Origin: Eretmocerus hayati | Lineage: Eukaryota; Arthropoda; Insecta; Hymenoptera; Aphelinidae | NCBI GenBank assembly: GCA_029851415.1 | Contig: CM056741.1 | Coordinates: forward strand, 160,877,685 to 160,941,684 | DNA: 64,000 nucleotides | Direction: 5' to 3' | Part shown: piece by piece, positions 35,908 to 47,974 of the stretch | Layout: every line of letters begins with the position of its first letter | Numbering within the stretch: the stretch's first letter is position 1 | Notes under the pieces: generated by a model | What the model saw: the letters and a program-made list of their open reading frames with translations, nothing else | Told to the model about the DNA's origin: nothing | Database searches by the model: none | Position numbers and translations under genes: made by a program

Positions 35908-36105
35908 CTGAGCTTTTAGCGCAGAAGCTCGAGCGCCACCGATTTTAACAATCGCGCACTAATCGCGGGAAAACACGTAAAATTCAAATTTTTCGAAAAA
36001 AAATTTTTAAAAACGTCGGTAATATAGGAAATCGATTACACACCACTATAAGAGGGTTGTAAATTTAAATTTCGCGGGTCACTTGAAGATTTTAACACAC
36101 ACTGA
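35908..36105 (-). other. Candidate non-coding first exon of the 784-aa gene
   Basis: On the minus strand the segment starts at an arthropod-type initiator (CCTCAGTGTGTG, TSS near 36103), contains no ATG over about 200 bases, and ends in a perfect donor GCTCAG|GTGAGTT (exon ends 35908). An AATATATC TATA-like motif lies roughly 33-40 bases upstream. The next minus-strand acceptor that fits a 5'-UTR junction and is followed by a start codon is TTGTTGCAG at 19690. The link across ~16.2 kb is inference; it could belong to a different transcript. Confidence 0.45.
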
Positions 36106-36330
36106 GGGTTTATAAATATACTTGACAAATTTCACGATATATTTTTCGCGACACGAGCGCGAGAGAGTTAAAAGTACGCGTGCATGTATACTTCGAAGCG
36201 CACTACGGCTCACTGAGTAAGTGCTTATGGTCGTCGTCGTTGTCAGTCGCCTCGCAAGCCGTATGGTCGCACAGAGTTCGGTTTGGTTCGGTTGGGGACC
36301 CGTTATGCCGTTGCCGCGCCATCACTCCCA
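36106..36330 (-). promoter_or_regulatory. CpG-rich putative promoter region
   Basis: Richer in CG dinucleotides than its surroundings (CGCGACACGAGCGCGAG near 36147, GGTCGTCGTCGTTGTC near 36228, GTTGCCGCGCC near 36310). It sits immediately upstream of the candidate TSS near 36103. A second TCAGT initiator-like site on the minus strand lies at about 36213. Confidence 0.35.
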
Positions 36331-36659
36331 GAGAAAGAGAGAAATACACAGCTGTGGTGATGTTATGTAGTTATATTCACCACTTGTAATACTACTATGG
36401 GGAATTCACGAGAAAGAGAGACTTTGAGTTGAATAACCTTGAGACTTATACCGATATGAAGGTGAAAGAGGGAAAAAGAACAACCGGTAGTGATGATGCG
36501 TGTATATCAGTACCTATATTTGTGAAATCGGTATTTGCCGATCATGTGGACGGCATTATGCAGGTCATGTTAGTGGATGGCATTGATTTGGGTAGATGCT
36601 TTGGTGATGTAATGGGGTTGTGAAGGGTTGTGGGATGAGAGAAATCTGCGACTGGTTTG
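36331..36659. other. Intergenic, nothing recognised
   Basis: No supported feature. Confidence 0.3.
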
Positions 36660-37110
36660 GTGTTCTCGAGTCAAAAATTTGGAAAATCTATTTCCAGAGC
36701 GCTGAAAATTTGGAAGGATGAGAATTCGAAGTGCGGATTCACAAAAGTACAGAAATCAGGAATGCAGAGGGGTGAAAATTCGGAATTCCCGGTGAGGCAA
36801 AAATTGAGAACTATCAACATCAGATTTGGCCAAATTTTGGGGATGAATATTGGGAAAGATAAGATTCCGGAACGATGTTCCCGAAGTCTTGCCGATTCGA
36901 ATTTTGGTTGACCCTAATCATTTTTGCCTGTCTTGGCAGTACAAATTTTTGTACTTCCGAAGTTTGGCATTCCAATTTCCCACCCCTCCAAATTCTTGAT
37001 ATCCGAATTTTTGACTGTCCCTGATCTTGCACTCCGATTTTGAAGGTTTCCAAAATTCCAGCTCTCTAAATCCCTGTATTCCACGTTTTGGTCTTCCCAA
37101 AAATTAAACC
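36660..37110. repeat. Region of degenerate short AATTTGGAA / TTCCAAATT repeats
   Basis: Many short variants of GAAAATTTGGAA and GAATTCGGAA in the first half (about 36665-36880) are mirrored by TTCCAAATT and CCGAATTTTTG variants in the second half (about 36950-37110), with irregular 18-40 bp spacing. Possibly a decayed inverted minisatellite. Boundaries are approximate. Confidence 0.35.
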
Positions 37111-38649
37111 CACTTGATTTACTTAATCCCATGTTTCGAAAGAGTAAATAAGTGTACTTCAAGAAATCTTTGATGTCTCCAAAGGTAGACTCTGGTTAGG
37201 AGTTCATATTCAACTGGTCATGAGATTGGGTTTATTCAGGCTCATGATTAAGCATCGAAGAATTTCAAATTGCGTGAAGTCCAAAAGTAAAATTGATCAT
37301 TTTTGGAGCCTCATTCCGAGTCACTGGATAAGAATTTTTGTTCATAATACCAACAATTACTTCGAAATACCGGCTACCTAATTTACCGGAGAGAAGTTGT
37401 AATATGGCAATGACCGAATTGACCCAAGTAGATGATGTATTCCACGTATACTCAAAATAGTTCGAAAATGATGTCTGAGCTTTAGTAGGCAACACGATTC
37501 GTTTCATTCAAGCTGTGCTGTGGTGACAACCTCCGCAGGAATTCAATTCATTGTGTAGGAACTTGAACGTGATTGTCTGTGGTCTGATATAACCATGCCT
37601 AATTTCAATATGGTTCTCCTATGAATCACGAAGTATCTGAACGCTTGCGGTGCTGCCGTATTCATGGTTACTAAACCGTAAGTTTCTGAACACTGACTAT
37701 CCGCTTCAATTATGTTGTGCGGAACGCAGGATCTAAGGAATTGGCGCATTTTGTGAATCAATACTTACACAAAGTGCACAATGAACTGTTCTTGGCATAT
37801 TCTCTATCCATTTATGCATTGAAAAAATTAATTTCCCGAGTATTTGACCTATGGGAGTGAGGATTTTCACCGGATGGTCCTGAAAAATACCCATTTTCGA
37901 CAAAAACTTTTTTCCGTGTCGCGCGCAGCCCATAAACAGGCCTTACCACTCAGGGCAAAATTACATGACCGGAAAATTTCGTCCGGAATGGAAAAAAAAA
38001 CCTCCGGAGAAAATGTAGTCTGCTACTTGTGGAGGTTAGGTTTACCATCGAATGATATTCCGATGATTTCTATTCACAGTTCTACATTCTAACGACTCAC
38101 AATAATCTATAAACTTCAAAATCTACATCAGTAGATGGCTTTATCATGATTCAAGGTATTCATATGAAATATCGACTTGGACGAGCTATCGTTGTTGACG
38201 TTCAAACAAAATTTCCGTCGCCGGCTAATATGAAGTTCTACAATTTACATGGACGGAAAAAAGTCCAAACTTGCCATCTGGATCTAATCATTATTCGGAA
38301 AAGCAGGAAAGATCTCATGCAATGGTTATTGAAACCGATTAATAATTGAGTCTCAAGTTACGTCAAAAGCTTGATACATTTCAAATTCGCATTGCAAAAT
38401 TGGCGATTCCGGACTTCTGGTATTTTTTTCGTCCATGCAAATTGGAATCGTCCGTTTCTCCGGCGATGGCTTCGCTCTGATTGGTCGCATTCCTTTCAGT
38501 CTAATCACTCTACCGTTCCGGACAAATTTTTCCGGTCATAGAATTCCGCCCTCAGGCACCCCAGTTTCCGCAGATCTAACGATGCCTCTGACACCTTTAA
38601 CCTCCTCGTTGCTCCCGGCTCGGATCGATGTCGATGCCTACTTGAACAA
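37111..38649. other. Intergenic, nothing recognised
   Basis: No supported gene or repeat; short ORFs only. The satellite that follows may begin slightly earlier than 38650 in a decayed form. Confidence 0.3.
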
Positions 38650-39650
38650 ATTGAATAAAGTTTCGGGCATGAATCTCCTTATAAGCAGAGACAACAGAGG
38701 GATTCGAGGTCTGCTCTCCGGTTCTAATCCGTCACACAACCATAGTCGAATGTCAAGTGGCGTAATGAAAATCGCAAATCAGGCTACCATTTCACAGGTT
38801 TAAGCCGACCATTCGTTCATCGAGGCACTATAAAATATCTTAGAAGATGTACCACTGATTTCCGAGCTTTGGGATCATAATTCTCGGGAATGAATGGGAA
38901 TTCAAGAACTTCCATGGATAAATCTACAACAGAATAGTGCCAACTAGGAGATTCAAATGCGGTTTCTTGATTCTGATCTCTTTCATGAATAAAATTTGAT
39001 CTCAAATCGCCGGGAAGATTGTCAACTCTGGCTACCATACCCCGAGCATGCGCCAAAGGTCGTTTGGTCCCCGAAGTATTGGAAAATAACCCAGTGTATG
39101 TTGTGTTGATTTGCCAGCTCTGTGACCAAAATCCTCGAATTTGGATGGAATAACAATTTTGGGCGCAAATCTCCTAGGAAATGAAGAGAAATAAAATATT
39201 CGAGTGCTGTTCTCTGGATCAGTTTAACAACCAGAATCTGGAGTCAAGTTCCGGAACGGAGATCGCAAACCAGGCTACCATAACACAAGCACAAGCCGAT
39301 CGCTATTTGGTTTTGGATGTATTGGAAAATATCTTAGGAGATGATTCACCGATTCTCCACTTTTGTGATCACAATTCTCAAGAATGGCACGAAACTTAGA
39401 AATTTTTATGCGTGAATCTTTCAGAGAAGTGGGACAACAAGGAGATTTGATTGCTGTTCCTTCATTCTTTCCTATTTCACGATCAGAAACTCATCCCGTA
39501 TCACGGAAAAAATTGTCAACTCTGGCTACCGTGCCCCTAGATGAGGACAAATGTCATTTGGTCTCCGAAGTATTGGAAAACACCCGAGAGAGTGTGGTGC
39601 TGAATCCCAACTGTGTCATCACAATCCTCGAGTTCGTATAGAATCAAATA
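38650..39650 (+). repeat. ~248-bp satellite, forward block
   Basis: Four diverged copies, marked by a GTATTGGAAAATA-type motif near 38830, 39077, 39329 and 39571 (spacing 247, 252, 242). Each is preceded by GGCTACCATACC-like sequence (38780, 39032, 39272, 39525) and followed by TGTGATCACAATTCTC-like sequence. The short ORFs here read through repeat units. Confidence 0.7.
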
Positions 39651-39839
39651 AAGTTCCTAGTGTATATCTGCTTAGAGATAGTGACAACAAAAAGATTCGT
39701 GTGCTGCTCTCTACTTCAAGCGTCTCGAAGATGCGAATCATGTTATGTTCCACCCTTGACAATTGTCGCAGCTTTTTTACATTGTTATAAGGATTGTGAT
39801 ATCTTCTTTCGATGCCTAAAATATGATCGATCAATCCAA

Positions 39840-40410
39840 AAATCGATTCCAAGAACTCTGATCACAAATCTGAGAAATCAGATTTACGCTATCTATGATG
39901 CTTTTCGGTCTCTGAGTCGACAGGCAATGCTTCACTCACGTGTGTAGTATTTGACTCGGAGTTGCAATTCTTCCCGTCTCTTGGGATCAGATTATACGTG
40001 TGAGACAGGTGAGAATGATGTAACAGCACTCTAATCTCCTTGTTGCATTCATAGTTTAGTAGACTCACTCCCTAGATTCTCAGTGGTTTAATCCATTCCC
40101 GAAAGTTCTGATCACAAACCTGAGGGATTAGATTCACGCTATCTAAGATATTCTTCAGTCCCTGAGCCAGTAGACGATGCTTCACCCATGTGTTTGATAA
40201 TTGATTCGGGGTTGCAATTTCTCCCGTCACTCGAAATCAGATTATATTTGTGGGACAGGTCAAAATGATGTAACGGCACTCGAATCTCTTCTTTGTCTTC
40301 ATAAACTACTAGATTTATACCCGAAACTCTCATTAATCCAATACGTTTTCAATAATTCTGATCCCAAACCTGAGAAATCTAATTCACGCTATCTGAGATA
40401 TATTTCATAG
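39840..40410 (-). repeat. ~248-bp satellite, inverted block
   Basis: CTGATCACAAACCTGAG...TTCACGCTATCT-type units start near 39858, 40110 and 40357 (spacing 252 and 247). Read on the minus strand they resemble the TGTGATCACAATTCTC...AGATATTTTCC part of the forward block, so the array changes orientation near 39650-39840. Confidence 0.6.
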
Positions 40411-40509
40411 CTTGAAAAACTCATCTTGCGACTTTCGAAGCTCGAGTCTGACCCACGCGCGCTTGAACCACCACATCAGTCTATGCAACATGAGTTGGGG
40501 TCCGGGTGG

Positions 40510-40990
40510 TGTTAGATTTGTGTTCAGTGACCTTAATATATCCAGAAAAACACCGGTCTCCGGCTTTCCCAGTTCTATTTCGCTGAACACGTGCCCCCAC
40601 TCCCAAATTCACCCACGCAATTCGATTTAAAGTCTGACAATGTCAGATTCGTTATTAGCGTCGACTTTTCACGCTCGATTCTGATCAGCACACTACTCCA
40701 AACCTGCATCTCTGCGGGGGCGGAGGCGCGCATTGGGCAACACAATTGTGAGGATGCACAAACTCAGATTTGTGTTGAACGACCGCGAGATATCCAGGAA
40801 ACACTACCTCTCGACTCTTCAAGCACGATTCAGATCGTCTCGCGATTCCATACCCCCCAGCCTCTTACTCGGACTGATCTCAAGACTCGGCGATATCAGA
40901 TTCGATCTCTGCATCCTCAAAAATACCCACCGAAGACCATCCCCTTGCGATGCAAGATTGATTCCAAACAATCACGTACAATCCAATGCG
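40510..40990. repeat. Related ~125/250-bp repeat block
   Basis: TTAGATTTGTGTTCAGTGAC (40512) and TCAGATTTGTGTTGAACGAC (40764) head two copies that both continue with ATATCCAG and an AAACAC-type block, about 250 bp apart. Half-unit relatives starting TCAGATTCG are near 40648 and 40898. The ORF at 40591-41034 runs through these repeats and is not considered a gene. Confidence 0.5.
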
Positions 40991-41639
40991 TAGCCATGCA
41001 TTCTCTCTCATCAGCTACACTAATGCCATACTAATGCTATGCATGATCCATTTAAAATTCTTTCGACCTAGGGATTCTACGCTCATCAAATTGTCTTATT
41101 TGATGTCTGCAGGTGCTCATTGGAAAGGGTCAAATCGATCCCGACTACTAGCCATAGCGACTTCAATGTCAATTGCACATTTTCGGGACACCCAGTTTTT
41201 CGCAAACTCATTCCAGATATGTTTTGCCAATAGTTGAATATGAAATGATTCTATTTTGCAAGTCGTGAGCCATGGTCTTTATCGAACATTTACAGCTACC
41301 TGAGTTGGAAAACCGCAAGCTATCGACTACATGTTGTTGTTCTGTTTTACTTCATAACCTCCATTTTTCCGGTATTTAAATAATCAACCCCGAAAAAATG
41401 GCCATTATCCGTCTTCGAACCCATTGAACTTTTCGTTCAGAATTTTCAGCTCTATGACATATTTCTTGACCAACAAAATTCACCTAACCCCAAAACCTTA
41501 TCTCTCGGATCGGGGTCCTTTGCGCTGTAAATTTTAAATGTTTGAACGGCGATAGAATAAACTTAATGCACTCTATCGCCGATTCACATCGCTTCTTTCG
41601 GAAAATTTAAGACAGCTAGGCTCCAGTTGATCAGAATTA
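40991..41639. other. Intergenic, only a small hairpin
   Basis: CGGCGATAGA (41549) faces TCTATCGCCG (ending about 41583). Otherwise nothing is recognised. Confidence 0.35.
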
Positions 41640-41880
41640 GACGTACTATATTTCGGGGGTCTTGAAACGAACTTCAAAATGGGGTGAGGTACGTGTAAAA
41701 ATGTTGAGGTCTAGAGTTGTTGAAAAGTTGCTTATGGGGGCATGTTGGGCACACTCTCTTGCAAACTTGCGAAAAATCACTATTGGAAATATTGTGATAG
41801 TCCGGGTCTGGTTGGTCGAATCTAAACTTATCTTAGCTCATCTTGAAGATTTTGGAACAAGCTTTAGAAGGAGCTCCAAT
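41640..41880 (+). repeat. Copy of the ~198-bp dispersed repeat
   Basis: TTGAAACGAACTTCAAAATG, AGAGTTGTTGAAAAG and GGCATGTTGGGCACAC line up with the minus-strand reading of 27882-28240, including the downstream TCTTGAAGATTTTGGAAC block. The ORF at 41662-42003 is its reading frame, not a gene I can support. Confidence 0.5.
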
Positions 41881-42989
41881 ACGCTGGGAAATATTCAAGT
41901 AGACAAAAACTATAGGCAAAACGGACAAGTAGCATACACCTACCATAGCACTTGCATGAAGATGATGAGAAATACTTTCTTAATAATTAAGTGGGTTTTT
42001 TAGGCAACCAATGATTTTTGAAAAACGCCATGGAGAAATCCTGTGCAAACTCATGGCTAATGTGGCATAGCTAAGAAATAAAAATATCCCGACTCAATCG
42101 TTACAAATTCTCACAATGTTCACAAAATAATCGATGGGTCTGCAACGGTGCATATCTAGAATCAAACCATCCATTACCATCTGCATTGAAGGTAGCATAC
42201 CTCGCACCTTGCTATATACAAATCCTTACACGTTGAACCCCTACGTACGCATAGGAAAACATTTATAATAACGCAGCAAGTCGAATACTAGCAGACCAGT
42301 ACATCGAACAATCAAGTCGTAAAGTAATTTGTATCTTATAACGATCTCCGAACCAGGTTTGCGCGATCCATTTAGCGTGAAATCTGGCATAAAAAATTCG
42401 CTTGTAGAGCAACTACATTTCCGCATCTGCGCATTCAAATATCACTACCAACGATTTATCGCAAACGATATAAAGTATTATAGTAGTACATCACGCAGCA
42501 AACTTGGCGAATTTGCAATCCTTGCAAGAGCATCTCGATCATGTATATATCAGAGGAGCGGTATCGAGTTGGTCTCTATGGAGAATTTGTTCTGCCAGAG
42601 TGTAACGCACGAGCAAACTGCATTCCCATGATGATATACATATGGTTGGTGTATGTGAGCGAGAAGATCAGAGCGGTCCACAGTGGGGCAGTTCCACACT
42701 ATACTTGATGAACGATGCAGATCGTAAAATGTAACTGTTCCGGTACGAGAGCTAAGATTCATCTTTTGCAGTTGCGGTTTTTGAAGGATGCAACGTTACC
42801 TATTCGAGATATTCAAAGTTATGGCTTCATCAGAAGTGGATTTAGGGGCTTGTCAAGCCTTTGAGAAAACTATTTTTCCGGGTTCCTGAGCACACATTTT
42901 TCTTTTGGAATTGGATCCATTCCTGAACAGTATATGAACTGTTTAGATTAGCCATAAAAATGCCTCAAAATACTCTAATGATGTTTTCG
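41881..42989. other. Intergenic, nothing recognised
   Basis: No supported gene, RNA or repeat. Confidence 0.3.
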
Positions 42990-43400
42990 ATCTTCTGTGC
43001 GGGAAATGACTATTCCGTATGACTTTTTTCATTTTGTTCCCCGCACAGCTGTTGGAAATAGTGCATTTCGATACGAGGGCGGGAATGTTGGTTTCCGCAC
43101 AACGAGTGATATTTTCCGGCCCAAGCCAACGGCGAGGGTTGGAATTATCACGAGAATGCGGAAATCACCTCGCCGTCCGAGTGTCGGATACTATTTTTCC
43201 ATCTTCTGTGTGGGGAACAAAATTGAAAAACCCGTGCAGAAAAGTCATTTCCCGCACAGAAGATAGAAAAATAGTATTCGACACTCGGACGGGATAGCTT
43301 CCGCATTTTCGTGAGCATTCCGACCCTCGCCTTCGGCTTGGGCCAGAAAATATCACTCGTTGTGCAGAAACCAACATTCCCGCCCTCGTATATAATGTGC
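42990..43400. mobile_element. Compound hairpin element
   Basis: The main arms are 43069-43205 and about 43262-43400: ACGAGGGCGGGAATGTTGGT faces ACCAACATTCCCGCCCTCGT. The tip carries CTTCTGTGTGGGGAA and TTTCCCGCACAGAAG. A partial inverted copy of the tip lies just outside at 42993-43055 (CTTCTGTGCGGGAAATGAC...CCCCGCACAG). Each arm holds a GC-rich segment (CGGCCCAAGCCAACGGCGAG / CTCGCCTTCGGCTTGGGCC) shared in design with 10440-10551. Overlapping ORFs on both strands are shadows. Confidence 0.65.
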
Positions 43401-46400
43401 TATGACACTTTGAAAATTTTTGCAGAATCTGAATTCCAAAACATTTGTTCCTTTTTCCCGCGTTTTTTCCCATAAGAGGACAGGTCTCAGATCAGACCCG
43501 AAATCATATTTTGCATACCCATGAGATTTTGTGAATAAATCTATAAAATGATGGCATTACGTGAATCGCGTATCGAACAAAGATCCAAATTTCATTCATA
43601 AACAGATAATTTTGGTTCTTAAGTTACTCAAAGCCATTCAATATTACAGATGAATGTGCAGAAGCTGAAAAGTTGCTGACGATTTCACTTTCCTCGTTCA
43701 CTGGTGTGCAACCATATAATTGAAGTTTGACTGACTATGGATTCCTATATAAATCTGACCGGACCCTTCCGGGTAGTCTTGATCGATTGATGAGAAGCAT
43801 TACCTAATAGTGAATAGAAATTCCGCAAGATATATTCCATCATTTGGAAAAGTAATCAACATAAGCAGTAAAATATGACCATATGTACAAGATTATAGGC
43901 TATATTTATCATTGAGAGACATTTCTCCTTTACTATCGTGCATCTTAGAGAAAAAATTTACTCGCATATTGGGAATAGAGCTAACAATTGCATTTCCTCA
44001 ATCAATGTAACGAGCTGCTTTATGGTTGGATGACCAACTGTACCAGCTAACAATAAATTCTTACACATCCATCTCTAACGATACTAGTGAGAAAACTAAT
44101 AAGTGATTACATCTCTGATTTTTCACCCCTATCATTGTAAATTATATTTTTGAAACTCCACATATGGTATTGATAATAGAATTTCTACTGTCACTGCAAA
44201 TAAATCTCAGTAGTGAGAAAGTTAGAGTTTTCAATGTAGTTCATCGGTGATTCCGTAAATATTTGCTTGTATTTCCAAAGAAAGTATTCATGTGCTTTTT
44301 TAATGCATTAATACCATGAAAAACATGATATCCTCATAGAAACTCTTACCACACGACCTTGTCGCGACCCGTATGTAGCCCCAATCATCATATTCTCGTT
44401 GTTTTTCTGAGGATCGACTAATTCCTCACGCCCAGATCCCAGTACACAACATTGTTCAATGGTATTCTATAACCCTACCCATCTGCACGTAGTCTCATAC
44501 GATATTTTACAGCACGAGAACCCAAAATTCATTTTCAAAGTTGCGATTCTTAGGTTGAAGTTCCATAAAGAGCATTTTAAATTCGAGACAAGAGGATAAA
44601 AAGAGAGTCAAGTTTTGTTAAGATTGATTGCATGAATTTTGTTTTGCATAGCTTTTACTGGCGAACAAAAAAATGTTAGTAATAGCGGAAACAAATGAAT
44701 TGTGTCTAAGGAATATTTAGATCATTTTGTATCAGTGCGGAACGCTCAATTTTTCCAATCATGATGCAAGTTGCAACAGACTTTTTAAAAAATTGTGCAG
44801 GAAGTGCTCCAGATGCGTATTTCTCTAATCCCTTGAGTAACCTTGACTGTATCTCTATCAGAAGGGCCACACGACGATGTTACTTGAAAATCTTCATATC
44901 ATACCGAAAACAAAAGTGCAAAATAGATTTGGACAAGATTAACGACCCGAACCGTTGGTCCTTTCTTTGTAAGTGTTCTTGCGATTGATCACCTGGAGCT
45001 TATAGATCATTCCAGAGTTTTTTGGACAGAGCTATATCGTCAGAAAAGTTTGAACGAATTTTTGAAAAATTCAGTTCCATCAGTAATGTGTGGGAATGGT
45101 GCAATAATACTCTTAACTCCTTGGGATGGAATTTCCTGTCAAAAGAACTACTGAAACCTTCATTCGAGCCTTTTTGGGGTGGACTTCTATCTCAAGAGAC
45201 TGGAATCTCATTCCAAGTGTTGTACTGAAGACGTTTCCCAATCCAAGCTGGGATGGAAAAGCGTGTTGTTGTTAACCGTATTTGCTAACTTTTTGCTCCA
45301 ATGCGATTAAATATCAGACACTTTCATCGACTGTTTCCAATTTGAGGCCTCTAAAGTTTTGCCATCGCGACAAAACTGATATATCGGCAGGGATAAGTTA
45401 TGTTACCTAAATATGGTGCGATTTCGAACTCCTCTTCGTAAGTATTCGGCAATGTTGTTTAGAGTCACGTGAACATCAGATAAGTCAAATTTTCAATTAA
45501 AAATTCAAGGAAACTATTGAATACAACGAGAAATTTTATAAATTACAAACTGTTTCTCTGAAAATTCACGCCAAGTTCATTGTTTATTTTTGATGATTGT
45601 TTCAGTCCTATTTGGGCTGAAATTTTCAGCCGAACTCGATGCGCTATTTCCAGTAACTTTTCGGGTGGAGATTCCACCCGGTTATTCCACTCCAAGGAAT
45701 TTAGAGTGAAGAGTCCACCTCCATTATTGAGCCGGGAATCTGTTCAAAATCCTGAATCCTCGCCGTAGCTATTCTGCCTCGTATTTTGCTTGGCCATGAA
45801 ATATATGAATGAATTCTACTCTCTCCAGATGGACTCAGCAATCGATGATCATCACCTTTGCATTCACGTCACGCACAAAACGAGTGCATACAATGGATGC
45901 GCTCGGCTCAATGTAATCGCAAAGCTCCGATCGAGAGGAAAATTTATGGATGACCTAATTTGGCAACAAAACCGTACCTCGATACTCCACCTATCAAATC
46001 AAAAGTCGCATACCCGACTGCTTCTATACCTGTACCCAAACAAAGACAGATTTTAACGCATCATCCTTCCTTATTGAAAGCATCACAACATTTAAGTATT
46101 CCAAACACATTATTCGACCCTACACTTTCTTAAATATAAATGCGCTCTGGTGTGAAAGTAGGATGACTGTACATCCACAAATCAAGGGCCTCTCTTCTGA
46201 GCGTCAATTACGTACTGATCATTACCATCTAAGCGACAATTTGACGCCTGAAAAGCCGTGCCCCAACTTGCGCGCTTGCATGACTGTGCATATGCGCGCG
46301 AGATTCAAAAGTACCGCTTTCTGAACGTGGCGCGCAATTTGAAAGGACTGTATGTGGGTTTTACCCGTCGTATGTATAGAATATTGTAAGCGTGGCGTCA

Positions 46401-47039
46401 AATGCAGGGATAATTGGAGGCTGATGCATGAACTTTGCAAAAATCTTGAGCGAATCTCCATGCATGTAAATGTACACAGTGGAATAATGAGCGGAAGATG
46501 GACGTGTGCTGCTGGAGTAGCAACATCTTATGCATACAGCGTCTATTGATGCTGTTGCTCGAGGGTTTCATACTTGGGCTGTGAACGCATAATTGTTTGA
46601 TAATGAATAGGCTCAGCCTGTTATTTTATGATATTAATTGACTCCGTGAATCGATAGCGTGTAATTATCTATCGGGAACCATTTGTGCAGATTTATGGTT
46701 TAATTTGATGGTAGGATACATGTTGCATTACGTGTCTCACAAGTGCTTGTCATCTTGCCGTAATTTTTCAGTAGAGCAACATTTGAATAGTTAACGATAA
46801 GATATTTGATCGTGTGACGAGCGATTAATTGAACAGAAACATCGTGTCTCTTACACAAAAAGTTAGTCGTTATTAGTGCACCAAATCTCTATCTCGGTTA
46901 CACAAACAGAGAGCTGGATATATCTTCAACTTCATGTACTGATTGAGGAACTGGGTACGCACACTAATTATTTCAGAAACGTGACATTTTCGTTGCATAT
47001 TTTGTGTTGACTCCAGAACTTGAAACACCAATATATTCT
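43401..47039. other. Intergenic, nothing recognised
   Basis: 3.6 kb without a supported gene. ORFs at 44761-44988, 45022-45228, 45580-45768, 45790-46056 (+) and 46222-46461 (-) are short and show no domain or convincing splice context. Confidence 0.35.
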
Positions 47040-47395
47040 GAACGCAAGTTACTCTGACAAGGGGAGGTCCAACCTTGCGGGTCCTGGATTCGTCCCAAAC
47101 TTTGGGAATCATCTTATTTTGGTCAAAAATGAAGATATCTCAAACGATTTAGTCCCATGGGTTTCCTATCCTGAGACACAGCTATGAAAATCAGCATTGG
47201 CAGTATCTATCGATGTGACTTTTTCAATATGGGCCTATATGGACAGTGCTCATTTCCATAGCTGTATCTCGGAATAGGAGGGCCATTGGACAAAACCCTT
47301 CTGGGTACCTTCGTTTCTCACCAAAACAAGGTGATTTCCAAAGTTTGAGACCAATCCATGACCCGCAGGGTTGGATCTCTCCTTGTAATCTGTGG
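47040..47395. repeat. Diverged hairpin repeat
   Basis: CAAGGGGAGGTCCAACCTTG (47057) faces CAGGGTTGGATCTCTCCTTG (ending about 47386). Pairing continues through CAAACTTTGGGAATCA / TGATTTCCAAAGTTTG and TAGTCCCATGG / CCATTGGACAA-like sequence toward the centre near 47220, where ACAGCTATGAAAA faces TTCCATAGCTGT. Confidence 0.6.
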
Positions 47396-47489
47396 GTAAC
47401 AAAATTTTGGGTCCGGAATGTCTCGTTTACTAGGCTCCAATTTTCTTGTGTATTATTTGACGTAAAAACCGAGTCCGCAACCCCTTTTG

Positions 47490-47945
47490 TGCTTGCATGT
47501 CAGGATTATTTAGCAAATGCACAAAAACTCGTTTTTTCAGGGATTTTCTCGATGTAGACAAAAATCCTGACATTCCTGACGTGGTTCATACCTCAAAACT
47601 GAGCACGCGGATTGTATACAATCTGGGATTTCGCGTCGGAAAAGCATACTTGGATATCTGCGCAAGCGTGGATTGTTTTCCTAATGTTATTTGAACAGCT
47701 GGGATTTCCGCGTTTTTTCGTCATTTCGGGCTAAAAAGCACGCGAAAAAACCTCTCTTTGCAATAACTCCGTCTGTTCTAACATCACAGTGAATAATTAT
47801 CACTTGCGCACAGTGGCCAAATATATAATTCCGACGCACTATGACCGTTTGAACACAACCCCGTACTCAATTTTGAGTTACCATGTCGGGATTCTTGTCT
47901 ACGTTAAGACAACTTCTGAAAAATCCTGACGTGCATGCGCGGAAT
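47490..47945. repeat. Diverged hairpin repeat
   Basis: The left arm has GCATGTCAGGATTATTTAGC, GATGTAGACAAAAATCCTGACA and CTCAAAACTGAGCAC. It is matched in the right arm by complements around 47873-47935 (GTACTCAATTTTGAG, GATTCTTGTCTACG, AATCCTGACGTGCATGCGC). The loop is long (about 47615-47870). Type unknown. Confidence 0.55.
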
Positions 47946-47974
47946 GGGGAACCAGATTCGGCGTTTACACTGTA

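Noticed and set aside
40591..41034. 147-aa ORF
   Set aside because: It lies across repeat units of the ~125/250-bp satellite; no domain or splice context.
44761..46056. Several 60-90-aa ORFs on the plus strand
   Set aside because: No consistent frame, no splice sites joining them, no recognisable residues.
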